Assembly: GCF_022201045.2 (NCBI RefSeq)
Contig: NC_068560.1
Location: forward strand, 31,947,501-32,011,500
Length of the DNA stretch: 64,000 nucleotides
Source of the DNA: Citrus sinensis
Taxonomy: Eukaryota; Streptophyta; Magnoliopsida; Sapindales; Rutaceae
Reading direction: 5' to 3'
The position numbers were made by a program, and so were the translations under genes. Within the stretch, counting starts at the first letter, position 1. Every line of letters begins with the position of its first letter. Under the pieces are notes generated by a model. That model searched no databases. It was not told the origin of the DNA and was given only the letters and a program-made list of their open reading frames with translations. This document shows positions 25,418 to 37,554 of this stretch, piece after piece.

Positions 25418-26759
25418 AACGGTTTTTCTACGAAGAACTCAGCTCTCGTCCCTTGAGGAGCTGCTTCTCATCTGCTCTATTTTAATCAAGGATAATCGGG
25501 AAAAGGTAGATCCGCATCCGAGGAAGACCATCTTTGGCTATAGGGCAGCCAATTTTCTCAGTTTGGCAGGGATCCAGTTGGTAAATACCAATGTTCTGGA
25601 TCGCGTATAAGTTGTCATATATTTCAAGTGGCATACTGAGAATTGATTCCTGCTAATTGTCTTTAACATAACCAGATCAGCTGAGATGCTGTCGGTGTAT
25701 GTAACAAACTGGCTATTTTCCTTAATGAAGTTTTTTGTTACTAGGGTTTCTTTTGTTTCTTAGATACTATTTTATGGGTTTTATCTTAGTTCTTGTTTTC
25801 TCCCCCTGTTTGAGGCGTCGCACAAATATTAAGTAGCCAATTGATCAATATATTGCCAACTTGGTAGTGTTCAGTGTTCCTTTCGAATGTTCAAATTCAG
25901 TTGCTTTTAGCAGAGGATTGGTACTCATTTTGTTTTAATTTTGAGTTTTGTTAATAATATAATTCCATTAAACGATCGTATCACTTCGCTACCTAGCATT
26001 AAAAAACCAAGGCAATAGTTTCGTTTGTACAGTTGTTTTTCCCTTTTGTTTTTTTTCTTACGGCGTTTGTTCCCACATTTAAGAAAAGGGTTACTAGAAA
26101 CAAGAGACACAACGACAGGCACAACCCAGTGGCGCATCATCATAATATCAACAGCAAGCTGCCTAAAACTCTTGTTCCCGATAATCTTTGCTATTTATAG
26201 TATCGCAAACACTACAGGTGTAATCTTTTCTGTGGTAAAATTAGCCTCATCCGAAAATTATTTGCATTATAATATACGCATTTAAATATAAAAAAATATA
26301 AAAGTCAATAGCCAACGTGGTCAGACTTACGCACGTGTGTACCAAATGCTTGCGACTGGAGGACACATTTTAATTTTAATTTTCACCATTCGCTTATTTA
26401 TATAGGCTTTTGCAAATTGCAAGGATTGTGTTTGGTGTTAGCACTTGCAGACAGCACCCACCCCTCCAGCATTTACAACCAAACGACACCGTCGACAACC
26501 CAAACGCCAGCCGTGCGCACTGCGCACTCCCCTTCGCTCCCTCCTCTTCCAATCTTGGGATGAACCAAAACAACAAAATCCGTTTTTAATTTAACAACCG
26601 AAATTAGCATTTATCTAGCAATTAATAAGATCACAACATCCTTTTGCTCTAATGACCCGGGCCCCTCTTATCTTCTTCTATTATTCCTAAAGCTTTGATT
26701 TTGGATTTGTTTGTGATTTTGATTTTGCGGTGGGCACGATTTGGTGGTAGCTATTGACG
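25418..26759. other. MBD8-like 3' UTR and APRL promoter
   Basis: The proximal part is 3' UTR of the MBD gene, with an AT-rich tail. The distal part, 26300-26759, is the promoter and 5' UTR of the next gene and becomes more C-rich near 26440-26560. A 60-codon minus-strand frame at 26394-26576 shows no family features. I see no other gene or element. Confidence 0.5.
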
Positions 26760-28974
26760 ATGGGGTTGAGATTCTGGGAAACGGGGATCCTGATGCTGGT
26801 GCTGTGGGGAAGGCTGACGTGCGCTGTCGTGGCAGTTAGATTTCCATTATGTCCGACAGAATCCGTTACGGACTCGATCTTTAGGTTTCAAGATTCTTTC
26901 TGTCCAATTAGCTGCAATGACTTTCAGGATATCGTCGGTGTTATCGAGGTACGTATCCAAGCTTCTGTATTCATGTCAATTGAATTTTGAGAACTGGAAT
27001 TTTTTATTCATTTTTTTCTTTTTAGCTGTTTGTGGGACAGAATCTGTTGTTCGAATTTGGCTGTTTGAAATTTAAAAATTGGAAGTCTGATTTTTGTTTC
27101 TAATTATATAAAAAAATTGGAGTTAAATTTAGAGGATTCCGTATTCAAAATTTAGCAATAAACTTCGATTAATGATCATTTTGGAAAAAGAAATTAAAGG
27201 ATTTTTGGGCAAAAGAAAAGGATTGATATTCTAGTGTTTGTATTTTAGCTGCTTTGTCGCTTTAGAGTTCTGTAAAGGTACAAGCCTTTTGGAAGTAGTT
27301 TTGAAGCTTCTCATGGTAAATTTTCCTTCCTAGCAAAACCAACCAACTTTGACTAAACATGCAGGGAAGAAAAAGTTCTTAGATAATGATTTTTTGCCTG
27401 GATTCTTAAAATGTCACTGAATATTGATATTCCCAAGTTCCAGTGGGACATTGCTAATCAGATACATGGGAAAAGTTGTTGGTAGAGTTAATTTTGGTTT
27501 TGGAAAAACTTACTATCGTGGTTAATAATGAGAAAAGGACGATATACTTGGGTGACATAGATGTTGATCAGTTTTATAATTTTATAAGATTTATTTGCTT
27601 TATTAATTTAAGTCTGTTAGTATATTTGATGGGAAGTGTGCAATTTGGTTTTTGTGAAGGGGGATGAGGTTTCACTGCAAATGGCTCTGAATATGGTTCA
27701 GAAGAATAGTCATGAATATGTAGCTGTTCTTTTCTACGCATCTTGGTGTCCTTTCTCTCGGAATTTTAGACCAAGTTTCTCTGTCCTTTCCTCTTTATAT
27801 TCCTCCATCCCCCATTTTGCAATAGAAGAATCAGCCATCAGGCCAAGGTATGCAAAGGATTATCCATCTTTCTATATCTACAATTTTGAATGAATCTATT
27901 TGGCTGTTGGATTAACTTTTGGATTGATTCTACAGCATACTTTCAAAGTATGGAGTTCATGGGTTTCCAACTCTTTTTCTACTTAATTCATCTATGCGTG
28001 TGCGATACCATGGCTCCCGGACTCTTGATTCACTTGTTGCTTTCTATAGTGACGTCACTGGTATGGCATTTTATTTTTGGAGTTACTTGTCATGGGATAC
28101 TTTGGACCATAAAGATGATTTGCTGATTTTTTTAATGAGAGTTGCTTCTTATTTACAAACAAATTCTTACTCTCTTCTTTTTAAACTGAGTATATCAACA
28201 GATGATTAAACATGCGTTGGTGTGCTTTAAACATGGTTTCTTATTGTCTTATGTTGTAGGATATGCCTTGTTTAGTTCCATAATTTTAATATTGTTCCGA
28301 AGTAAGAGACTGTTCACACATGCATGTGACTGGGAATGGGGACAGATAAACATATTTGATTGTCCCTTTAGTAGCAAATATCTGTTGGCTATTATATTGT
28401 TTTATTTATAAGTTAAAAAAAAAAGAATTTCTGTTGTTTTCTCCATGTAATTTTGTAAGAGAGTGTTCATTAAATTTTCTCTTATGGGACTTGATGAATT
28501 TCATGCATTATAGGGATGAATACAGCATCACTGGATAAAATATCCCCAGACAAAGTTGGGAAGGCATCAAATCATGAGAAGCACAATAACACAGAAGAGG
28601 AAAGCTGCCCATTCTCATGGGCAAGATCACCGGAGAATTTACTTCAACAAGAGACATACTTGGCTCTGGCTACTGCATTTGTGCTTTTGAGATTGGTTTA
28701 TATATTCCTTCCAACTCTGCTTGTATTTGCTCAATTTACTTGGAGAAGGCTCATCCGAAATCTTAAACCGGGGAGCTTGTTGGAGCATCCTCGGACTTAT
28801 TTGAATCGAGCAATACAGTTGTTTAAAACTCTAAATGAGCCTTGCAAGAGAAGCAACCTGCAGGAAGGAGCGTTAAATGCTAGAGCATGGGCTTCCAAGT
28901 CTCTTGCCACGGTTTCAATTGGGGATGCAAGCAGCAGCCGGGGTGCATGTGTGAATGAATGCCACTTCCATTAA
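26760..28974 (+). CDS. 5'-adenylylsulfate reductase-like (APRL) thioredoxin-fold protein
   Basis: Four exons (26760-26948, 27660-27847, 27936-28060, 28514-28974) encode 320 residues. ATG at 26760 starts a signal peptide (hydrophobic residues about 7-25), followed by a Cys-containing lumenal segment. The thioredoxin-like domain (about 64-170) has the site YASWCPFSR, a single Cys with Ser at the second position, as is usual for APR-like proteins and unlike true APS reductases or PDIs. It also has the cis-Pro region [10 protein letters not shown] transmembrane helix lies near residues 205-235 ([20 protein letters not shown]), followed by a basic tail. It lacks the N-terminal reductase domain of APR, so sulfate reduction is not expected. 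An endomembrane thiol role is inferred. By neighbourhood it groups with APRL4/APRL6, from memory beside NSE3 and CRY1 in Arabidopsis. Confidence 0.9.
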
Positions 28975-30172
28975 TATGGGATAGATATTTGGATGTCCTG
29001 TGAAAGCTTTGGCTGCCGATTCTGTTATGGTAGAATTTTCTTTGTCTTCTTTTCAGGATAATTTTGATAGTTTGGATTAGGGTCCATCTTTGTATGACAA
29101 AAGTGATATTGATGCTGTATTATTGGTCCATTTGTTATTTGTCTATATAATTAAGAATTTAATTGATTTTGCACTTCTTGGGCCACGTTTACTTACTGAT
29201 TTTGCATTTTTTTTTTGTCTCTAGTGCTACTTAACTTTCAAGTCTTGATTATTAAGAGCGTATTTGAGTTTGAAGTGCTTTTACTTTTAATATACAATTG
29301 TTCGAATAAAATTACCGGCTATCAGGCGAGGTGGGTGGATGGTAAAAACTGTCTACAAAGAGAGAGACTGCAACTTCGAGAGTAAGTACAATAGTTACAA
29401 GCATGCTTAAAATTAGAAATTTTAGAATTAGGGGATCGACCTAATTGGACTGAAATGCTTGAAAATTCATCCTAAGCTGTTGATGACCAAGGAGAATAAC
29501 AGTCCGGCCTTCCATTGATATTGCAGTTTGTACAAGATTTTTTGTTCAATGTAGTGACAACCAGAAGCTTACGTTTGCGGTTGTCTCGAGTTAAAAATTC
29601 ATTACACTTGTTATTGAAGGAGAGGTTGGGGATTGATTTACAGGCAGAAATGTATATGATATCCACTAAAAATTTTTATTAGGAAGCAACCGGTAGCTGA
29701 CAATTTTCATTTATCAATCATCAGAATTCAGACAGGCTAAAAGATATCCAATTGAAGCCTATTTTACTTGACTCATTTTGCTCCGACAACTGCTCTAGCT
29801 TGTCCCAAAAATCTGTAGTTACTCCAAGTCTGAAAACATCACTGTTTGTACAAACCATTCTCAGGTCAGGCTACATAATTCATAGATACAATATTGGCTA
29901 TTAGTGCGGTGCAGCAACCTCTCTTACATTCAAATTCTAGAAATGAGATTGGTGATTTAGGCCATTGCCTTCCCTAATCTGCTAGCTTCCCCATATTTAC
30001 ACCACTGCTGTCACCCGATATCAGAAACTTTTAACATGCCCAGTCTGCAAGGGTCAGTAAACATCTGATATGAGCATCTGGACTTCCAGCAAAAGAGTCA
30101 AGATCATTTGAAAACAATTTAACACCGACAAAACATACCTCTAAAAAGTTAATGAAGATTAGCATTACATAA
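28975..30172. other. Spacer between convergent APRL and NSE3 genes
   Basis: Mostly 3' UTR sequence of the two convergent genes. Near 29320-29400 a stretch with GGCGAGGTGGGTGG and ACTTCGAGAGT loosely recalls a tRNA-derived SINE head, but no poly-A tail or target-site duplication follows. No gene is seen. Confidence 0.5.
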
Positions 30173-32251
30173 CTACTCAGCTTCATCAACATCCACAGGG
30201 ACAACGTCTTTGCTAACAATCTGAAACATTAGTTAATAACAGAATACCTAAACTCAAAATCGTTATGTAATAACATAATGCCTAAACTCATTAATCACAT
30301 ACAGAAAATGCATTTTACAGCCCTCCAAAGTTTAATTTTTCCCTGATATTAAAGCCGAGAAAGAAGCTTGTGACAAAACAGAAGGGAGTTAGTATTTGTC
30401 TGTTTGGTGGGAGAACCCAACCCAATAATACCAAAATCCCTTGTTATGCGCGGGGCAAATTGCTATAAAGCAATAAAAAAACATGCTTAAAGAGAATAAA
30501 ATGCGCTTGGTGGTATAAACCGAGAAAACATCTGAGAATGGATCGCATGCCATTGTTCTTCTCTATGATAATACATAAATTCATTAGAATTCCATGTTGC
30601 TTTCCAAGTAATTTCATTTGTGTAATGCTGTTTATAGGGAGTAATTGTCCCTAAAACCTTGGCATTCAAAATTTTAGACCGTGTGTGCAGTACCAAGAGG
30701 GTCTACATAAAAGCTCCTGAGCAGCTACATCAGTTTAAATGCCTACACTACAACAAATTTCAAGGTAATATATTTGTTAATCAGAAAAGAGAAAAAAAAT
30801 CATTTTACCAAATATGATTAGTAATACCCTTCCAAGAGAGCTCAATATGCAGATGAATGAGATTCATAACATAAGAATGACAAAATGGCTATCATCTCTA
30901 AAAAGTACCTCTGATATATATTCTTTCATTTTCTCACTAACTGGTCCGTCCAGAGCTCTCTCAGCAAGCTCATAAAACAAAGTATTGCCTTCAGGGCCAT
31001 TAATCTTATCCTTCTGCAAATATCTGGAAAAAGAGAAAAAAATTAGGGATAAATGCTTGTAATCTGTCTAGAAGAAGCAACTCTTGTGGATAAAAGAACC
31101 AGAAACAAATATTCCATGTCATAGAGAAAAGCCGACCTTTGCTGGACCAGTATCTCCAACGCCTGCTTGGCATTTCCAAACACCGGATGGCTTACATCAG
31201 TTTCACACAATCCCATACGTTTCAAGTGACGCCAAAGGATATCTACAAAAGAAGCAAGTATGACTTATGCAAGGAAAGAACATGAAACCAAATCATGATA
31301 GAAAACAGAAAACCTGCCCTCACAAATTCTCATTAAGTCAATCACTAAAAACAACCTCCTGTAGCTACAATAACACCTGATTAATTGCACTTCAAGCATT
31401 GAATTTAAGTTCATCAAACTGACATGAAATTCTCTCACCAAAAGGTTACTTCAAATCCAAAATTTTTATCCACAGGATTTTATCTAAGCATAACTTTGAA
31501 CAACCAAACCCGAAAGCATACCTTCTGGGATTTTACCTCCAGCAAGATGCACAATGCTAATTACAACAAATGTAAAACCAGATAGATGTGCTGAATTTTC
31601 ATCTTCTACATATTTCTTGTACACCTCAGCAGGTAGCTGACTTATGAGAACATAGGACTTTGCCTCGGCAACACCTGAAAAAATTATCATTAGAACTACA
31701 AAATTAGCCAAAAAATAATAATAAAAAACCAGTATATGAAATGCCCCAAGGAAATGAGTGAGTTTTTACTAAACATTTTACTGTTGTAATTTCACAATTA
31801 ATCTATTAATTGTGTGTGTACACGTATATATGAAGAAAAGGGCAATAGTTTTCACCAGTTTGCTGAGTAGAGCGGCCCTGAGTAGCGGATGAAGGGCGGC
31901 ATCTCAGAAGCTCTCTCAATTCATAGCCAAAAGCATTAGAGAGCTTCTCTTTAGCCGCATTGATCACATGAGCAGGAAGAGCACGCTGGCTATAGTTTTT
32001 GGTAACCAATTGAACAAGCTCTTCTCTCTTGATCGGACACCCGGAGTTCTGGTGAGTCTTAAAAAGGACATACCGTACAACTTCTGCAACAAGCTTATCT
32101 ATTTCCTATAGCAACAACAATAATTATTTTTAATACCAACTGGACAATACTTAGCTTCCTCTCAACTTGTTAGATATTTAAAATAAGTAAATAAAAAGGT
32201 CACCTCTTTCGATATATCAAATTGAGAGAAATCTTGGGTAGCGCCGGCCAT
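30173..32251 (-). CDS. NSE3: NSE3, MAGE-domain subunit of SMC5/6 complex
   Basis: Six exons on the minus strand (32251-32204, 32105-31856, 31674-31522, 31242-31137, 31023-30909, 30220-30173) give 239 residues. The MAGE homology domain covers nearly all of it: EIDKLVAEVVRYVLFK and IKREELVQLV form the first winged helix; AKSYVLISQLPAEVY, GFTFVVISIVHLAGGKIPE and ILWRHLKRMGL form the second. Plants carry one MAGE protein, NSE3, which pairs with NSE1 and NSE4 to bridge the SMC5/6 heads in DNA repair and chromosome segregation. Length fits a single MAGE unit with a short N-terminus. The acidic end DVDEAE closes the frame. The last coding exon has only 16 codons and lies 688 bp downstream of the fifth. 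Only the start at 32251 gives the first exon. Confidence 0.92.
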
Positions 32252-33036
32252 CCTGAAGCGTGTACTACTTATTTCTGAAAGAAGAAGGGAAATAAAATAA
32301 TTACCTTGTAGTGAACCGGGGTGAGTAAAAGTGGAGGCCGGTTTAATTTTATTTTTTCAGAGAAGAGAACCCTAGACTTAGATTTTTCCAAGGAGGGTAA
32401 ATGAGAACATGTGGCGGGAAAATCAGCCATATCCACTCGTGTGAATGTTTATCTTTTTTATATTTTCCAAAATTCTAAAACATAGTAGTATTTGTTTTTA
32501 AAAAAAAAAAATCTCTGTACTCACGTTGAGGAAATTTCTTACAAAACCTTGACTGCCCCTGAACCTGCTGGTGAGCCTTATCAGTGGATATCACGCTCGT
32601 CTCTTCTTACGGATGAACTGAGCATCGGACGCTTGCGGGCGGGAGGTCCGGTGGCGTCCCAGTACCCTTCGGACGGTACTCCAGCACTCTTAGTCTTAGA
32701 TGATGCTGACTTCAAAGCCCGAGGAAATTTCATTCCCTAACTCTTTACAAAATCACATCCATATTATATTAGAAAGTTAAACAAACAGCAGAATTTATCT
32801 AGTTTGGTTTTCATTTAACTAGTATAAATAAACTTACCGATAAAATGATTTATGAGTATGCTAATCGCAATACCTTGTTATGTTATTGGATTTTCTTATT
32901 AAAATTACTTTATAATTTTGTAAAATGTGTTTGTAGTATTGCAGGAAGTATTAAATAAAGTAACCAAACACAATTAGAAGTTATAAGCCATGAGAACAAT
33001 TTCTCTTATTAGTTAGTTCAAAAATAGATTTTATGT

Positions 33037-33177
33037 AACCACTCGGCTCAATTAATTGAGTGAAGATAATCTTCTTTCTTACCTATGAGTGAGTAGTAGA
33101 CATCCCTCGAATATTTGTGAGGGTTAAAATCTGGACAGAGCTCCATTAGCATTGATGTAAGTTGGTTAAAAAAAAAA
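33037..33177 (+). mobile_element. SINE with poly-A tail and 11-bp TSD
   Basis: A 141-bp unit ends in a run of about eleven A residues and is flanked by identical AGATTTTATGT copies (33026-33036 and 33178-33188). Its head starts AACCACTCGGCTCAATTAAT, and GGGTTAAAATCTGG at about 33120-33134 resembles a tRNA-type B-box. Poly-A plus a long perfect target-site duplication shows reverse-transcription-based insertion. A degraded tRNA promoter makes SINE the best call. Confidence 0.8.
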
Positions 33178-34272
33178 AGATTTTATGTGCCAATTCCATC
33201 AATAGTTGGGATTTAACTCCCCTCATAATAGGATATCTCTTACAAATCTTGCTTCAGTATTAAGTAAGAGTATATCAGTATATAAATAAATAAAAACAAA
33301 AAAAAAGAATTTTACGTTCAAGATTACAAGCAATTGTTGCTTATTTATGGTGAAACTTGGCCAATACAATCAAGCGGAATGTATGTGGGCCAAGGGAGAT
33401 GTGTGTAAATCAAACAAATAATCACATGATATAGGGAGGGCCTGACTAGAGGCTAACTATACTAGATAGCTTTGCCCTTTCGCTAATTAGCCAATATTAG
33501 CTAGCTAATGGGCTGATGAAGCAAGTAAAATGAGATTGATATCATCCGTGCAAGTGGTGGAAATCCGCCTTAAATACCATAACAAAATTCTCTGTGTTAA
33601 ATTTTTTTTACTTTAATACACTTTTTCTGTAAAATGCTACATGGGTTACGTGATATTTCTTAAAAGATAAAAATAACAAAATTTTAAAGACCAATTTACA
33701 GTTAACATAATTATAATAAAACACTATCCGGTTATTCCTCTATTGAAAAATTCTTAGATTTTATTTTTTTTTTATTTTTTTTAACCTAAATAACAAGTCC
33801 ATTTATCAAGAGACCCAAGAAAAAATTAAGAAAGGGAAAGGTAAACTTCGTTAGTGACGACGACGACGACGGGAGTGATGATCAATTAACCGAAGTGCGT
33901 AATTGCACAAGAAAAATAGGAAAAGGAACTTGACAAAACTACAATTGGAGCCTACTGTTGTGTTGTGTGTGTGTAGTCTTGGCGCTCTTATCAGAACACG
34001 AGGAAATGGTCTTTCGAGTCAACGTCGCGACCCATGTGACCAAATTTCCATCCAACGGTCAGATCTGACCCAAAGGCAAATACTCGCACGACCGGCCAAG
34101 ATACAGTTACCACATGAAGCATATTAGTGTTTTCCAATCCCCAGACTCTTTTATGACCGTCGATCTCACTATTGACCCTTATCAAACAAATCCAACGGCC
34201 TGTTTACAAAGTTCGGCATATCTAGCAACAGCAGTTATGGAGCAAAATTGAAAACAAAAAGCAACAAAGCTC

Positions 34273-34295
34273 AGAGAGAGAGAGAGAGAGAGAGA
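34273..34295. repeat. (GA)n microsatellite in 14-3-3 5' UTR region
   Basis: About 11 GA units lie some 45 bp before the start codon of the 14-3-3 gene, within a longer purine-rich stretch. GA repeats in 5' UTRs are common binding sites for plant BPC factors, so a regulatory role is possible. Confidence 0.85.
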
Positions 34296-34337
34296 AGGAA
34301 GAGAGCTAGCGAGAGAAAGAGTGAGTGACTGAACGAA

Positions 34338-37300
34338 ATGGAGAAGGAGAGAGAGCATCATGTTTACTTGGCCAGACTTGCTGAGCAAGCCGAGAGATAC
34401 GACGGTAGCGTTTCAGTTTTTTTTTTTTTTTTTTTTTGTGTGTTCAATTTGTTTGGTGCATGGCAAATTAATTTGCATATGTTCATAGATTTATGGATTA
34501 GTAGTTATAATTACTCTGATTATGTTAGTTTCTGTGCTTTAATTAGTTGTTTGATTCATGCAATTGATGAGCTTCACCAAGTACTGTTGCTGTGTTGGTG
34601 TCAGCTACTCGTTACTTTCAGCGTTATTTGTTTTACGCTTTAAGGGAGTTTATGCTGCTAGAAGAGACTATTTTTTGGGCTTGTTCCTCAATTTGGTCGC
34701 TGATCTAGAAGATCTATGTAGTGCATTCAAGAAATGAGTATAATTTCATTGTTAATTTGTGTTCTTTTGTAAATTTACTGCTATGAAGCTAGTGTAAAAT
34801 GATGAATGAGGAAGTGGCTGGACTCTTAGCTAAGGTTGAACCTGATCACTTGCCCAGAGTTTCGTGTGGAAACATTGATTTGTTGTCTTGTGTGATATTT
34901 CTAATATGGTATATGTATATGAAGTGCAGTATACACAAAGTAAATGTTGATATGACAGTTCCCCCCCCCCCCCCCCCCCCCCCTCCCAAAGTCTGATTAA
35001 GAAACCTTTAAATGTAGTAGGTTCCATATTTGAAAGATGAAATTGAACTTTTTGTTAGTGGGACCATTTTCAGTATTTTCTACTTGAGTTTTTCTCATTT
35101 ATTGTTATTTTTTTCCTTATATTAGAGATGGTTGAAGCCATGAAGAAAGTTGCCAAGTTGGATGTGGAACTGACTGTGGAGGAGAGGAATCTGGTGTCTG
35201 TTGGGTACAAGAATGTGATTGGGGCAAGAAGAGCATCATGGAGGATTTTGTCTTCCATTGAACAGAAGGAGGAGGCCAAGGGTAATGAACAAAATGTGAA
35301 GAGGATTAAGGAATATAGGCAGAGGGTTGAAGATGAGCTTGCAAAGATCTGTAATGATATATTGTCTGTCATTGATGAACACCTAATCCCATCCTCCACA
35401 TCTGGAGAATCAACCGTGTTTTACTATAAGATGTGAGGATTCTTGCCTTTACTTCTTTGTGGTTTTAAGTGTTCAATTATTCTGAAGCAAGAAATGCTTA
35501 ATTATGAGATAGAAGAAAGCAAATGTCTATTTGCAGACTTGTGAAATTTTCAAGAATAAACTTTCAGTAAATATAGCTTTAGATTATTTGGCTGTCGATT
35601 TAAAAACTATTTAGTCTAAACATTATTGTTGGAGTAAGCATAAGAAGAATGAGAAGAAATGGCATGAGATCAATTTTTGGCGTATAATTGTGCTTGTGAA
35701 GGGGATTTCAATTTCTTAACATGGTTCTTTCTTTAAATGCTTCTATCTTTCTCAACTCATTCACAACTTCCAAAACATGTTCTTTTACTGCTTTTATATC
35801 TTGTATGTGCCTTGCAGATCCATATGTTTCCTTTTCATGTGGCAGGAAAGGAGATTATTACCGTTACCTAGCTGAGTTCAAAGGTGCTGATGATCGTAAG
35901 GAAGCTGCAGATCATTCACTTAAGGCTTACGAGGTGCATTTGATTCTTTTCCTTCCTAACTGTCTCTCTTGATGTTCTTCTTCCTTTTCATTAATTATTT
36001 TGTTGTAGAATATGACACAGAGTGTTGTTTTTTCAATATTTGTAGGCTGCTACAGCTGCAGCAGCCTCAGAGTTACCCCCAACTCATCCAATCAGACTTG
36101 GCCTGGCTCTTAACTTTTCTGTTTTCTACTATGAGATTTTGAACTCACCTGAGAGGTTAACTTGCATCTTTCTCTTTCTTTCTCGACAGACCTTAATTGT
36201 AGTGATAAAATTTTCTTTTCATTTTAATTACGTTTTCAAATATGGCATACATGTCGTTGATTATTTATATATTCTTAGACAAACTGTGGCTCTGTAGATT
36301 CTATTCTTTCTGTATTCTCATACTTTGTTCTGGTTGTGTAGGGCTTGCCACCTGGCTAAACAAGCATTTGATGAGGCGATTGCTGAACTTGATAGCCTTA
36401 ATGAAGAGTCCTACAAGGACAGCACCCTTATTATGCAGCTTCTTCGGGATAATCTCACCTTGTGGACCTCGGATCTACCGGAGGAGGGAGGTGAATGCTA
36501 TAAATTTCTCTCTTCCCTCCCTTCTTGAAGCTTCTGTCAACTTTTTATTTATTTATTTTGGTTTTGAGGTTCAGAGGTCCTCAAGAATTATCCTCGTCTC
36601 AAAATTTTTTCTTTGATTAAATTATGAAAACTTAGTTGTGTTAGAAATCAAATATCAATTTGATTGCTCAAAGAGCAAGCTTGTTATACAAGGGTTGAGA
36701 GTATCACGGTTCCAATTGTGCACAGTATTTTCTTTTTTTTCTTTCTCTTATCACTGGTTTCAGATTTTTCTTTCCTGCAGTTTACTTCAAGAGGCTTATC
36801 GCAGTTTCTTATACTTCTTGTTATATCTATTATCTATTTATTTTTCTTTTAATATATGTAGTTAGTATACGGATTGGATAGAAATCTGACATCTGTGCAC
36901 AGGGGCTTTTGATGCATTGATTCTAATCTTAAAATTGATTTGGCAGGTGAGCAATCTAAAGGTGATGAAGTTCAAGCAGAGGTGAGAGAATTAAGCTTTC
37001 CTATCCTTGTTTACATTTATATTACCATTATCCAAGTAATATCTTTAGTATGATAATCAGTTTGATGTTTTTAAAGATTGTTATTATTAGTATTTTTATG
37101 GTTTTTGAAACTTTTATGGTCATTTGTGTTGCTTTCAGCTTTTTTGTTCTTAAATGAAAGGGTATTGTATTTCAGAGAAAAAAATTTCAAAGATTATCTG
37201 CAGCATGATTACACTTCCTTGAATTAAAGATAATTATTATTTTATTGTTAAAGAAAAGATATGTATTTGGTAAATATAAGGTATGTGTTCTACTGTTCTT

Positions 37301-37554
37301 GTTCTTTGGCCAATATGTTGGCGATAAATATAATTTAATAGCAATGACTTGTTCAACCAGTTTTTAAGATAACTTTGGTATTGATTTTTATAGCAGTTAT
37401 CTCCTTATCTTGTAGATCAATTTTGTGCTTCGAAGTTGTGTTTGTGTACATTTCTAAATTCTATTTTATATATATATTGAAAACTAAGTATTATGTAAAA
37501 CTTTATTAGCTGTCAATCAAACCAATTTATGAGGTTTAAATTTTGCAGAGCTAG
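34338..37554 (+). CDS. 14-3-3 protein, epsilon group
   Basis: Seven exons (34338-34404, 35126-35432, 35846-35933, 36046-36155, 36342-36490, 36947-36981, 37549-37554) encode 253 residues. The fold is complete: [39 protein letters not shown] (phosphopeptide-binding Lys and Arg), [30 protein letters not shown] and [18 protein letters not shown]. It binds phosphoserine/threonine motifs as a dimer to regulate client enzymes, channels and transcription factors. Exon number above six is typical of the epsilon group; GRF11/GRF13-like neighbours fit. The tail ([13 protein letters not shown]) ends in a last exon of one Ser codon plus stop after a 567-bp intron. That last junction is the least certain: if the intron is retained, translation runs on for 23 residues. 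The 720-bp first intron contains a 23-nt C tract. Confidence 0.92.
34961..34983. repeat. Poly-C tract in 14-3-3 intron 1
   Basis: Twenty-three consecutive C residues in the first intron. The true length is uncertain because homopolymers are error-prone. Confidence 0.9.

Larger units (their letters stand above)
32252..34337. other. Divergent spacer between NSE3 and 14-3-3
   Basis: Shared promoter region for the two divergent genes. It contains a GC-rich islet at about 32540-32740, a SINE at 33037-33177 with perfect target-site duplications, and AT-rich DNA. Near 34270-34330 a GA-rich microsatellite lies in the probable 5' UTR of the 14-3-3 gene. No convincing coding exon is present. Confidence 0.6.

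Noticed and set aside
29320-29420. Possible SINE head (GGCGAGGTGGGTGG ... ACTTCGAGAGT)
   Set aside because: No tail, no duplication and no second copy in the window.
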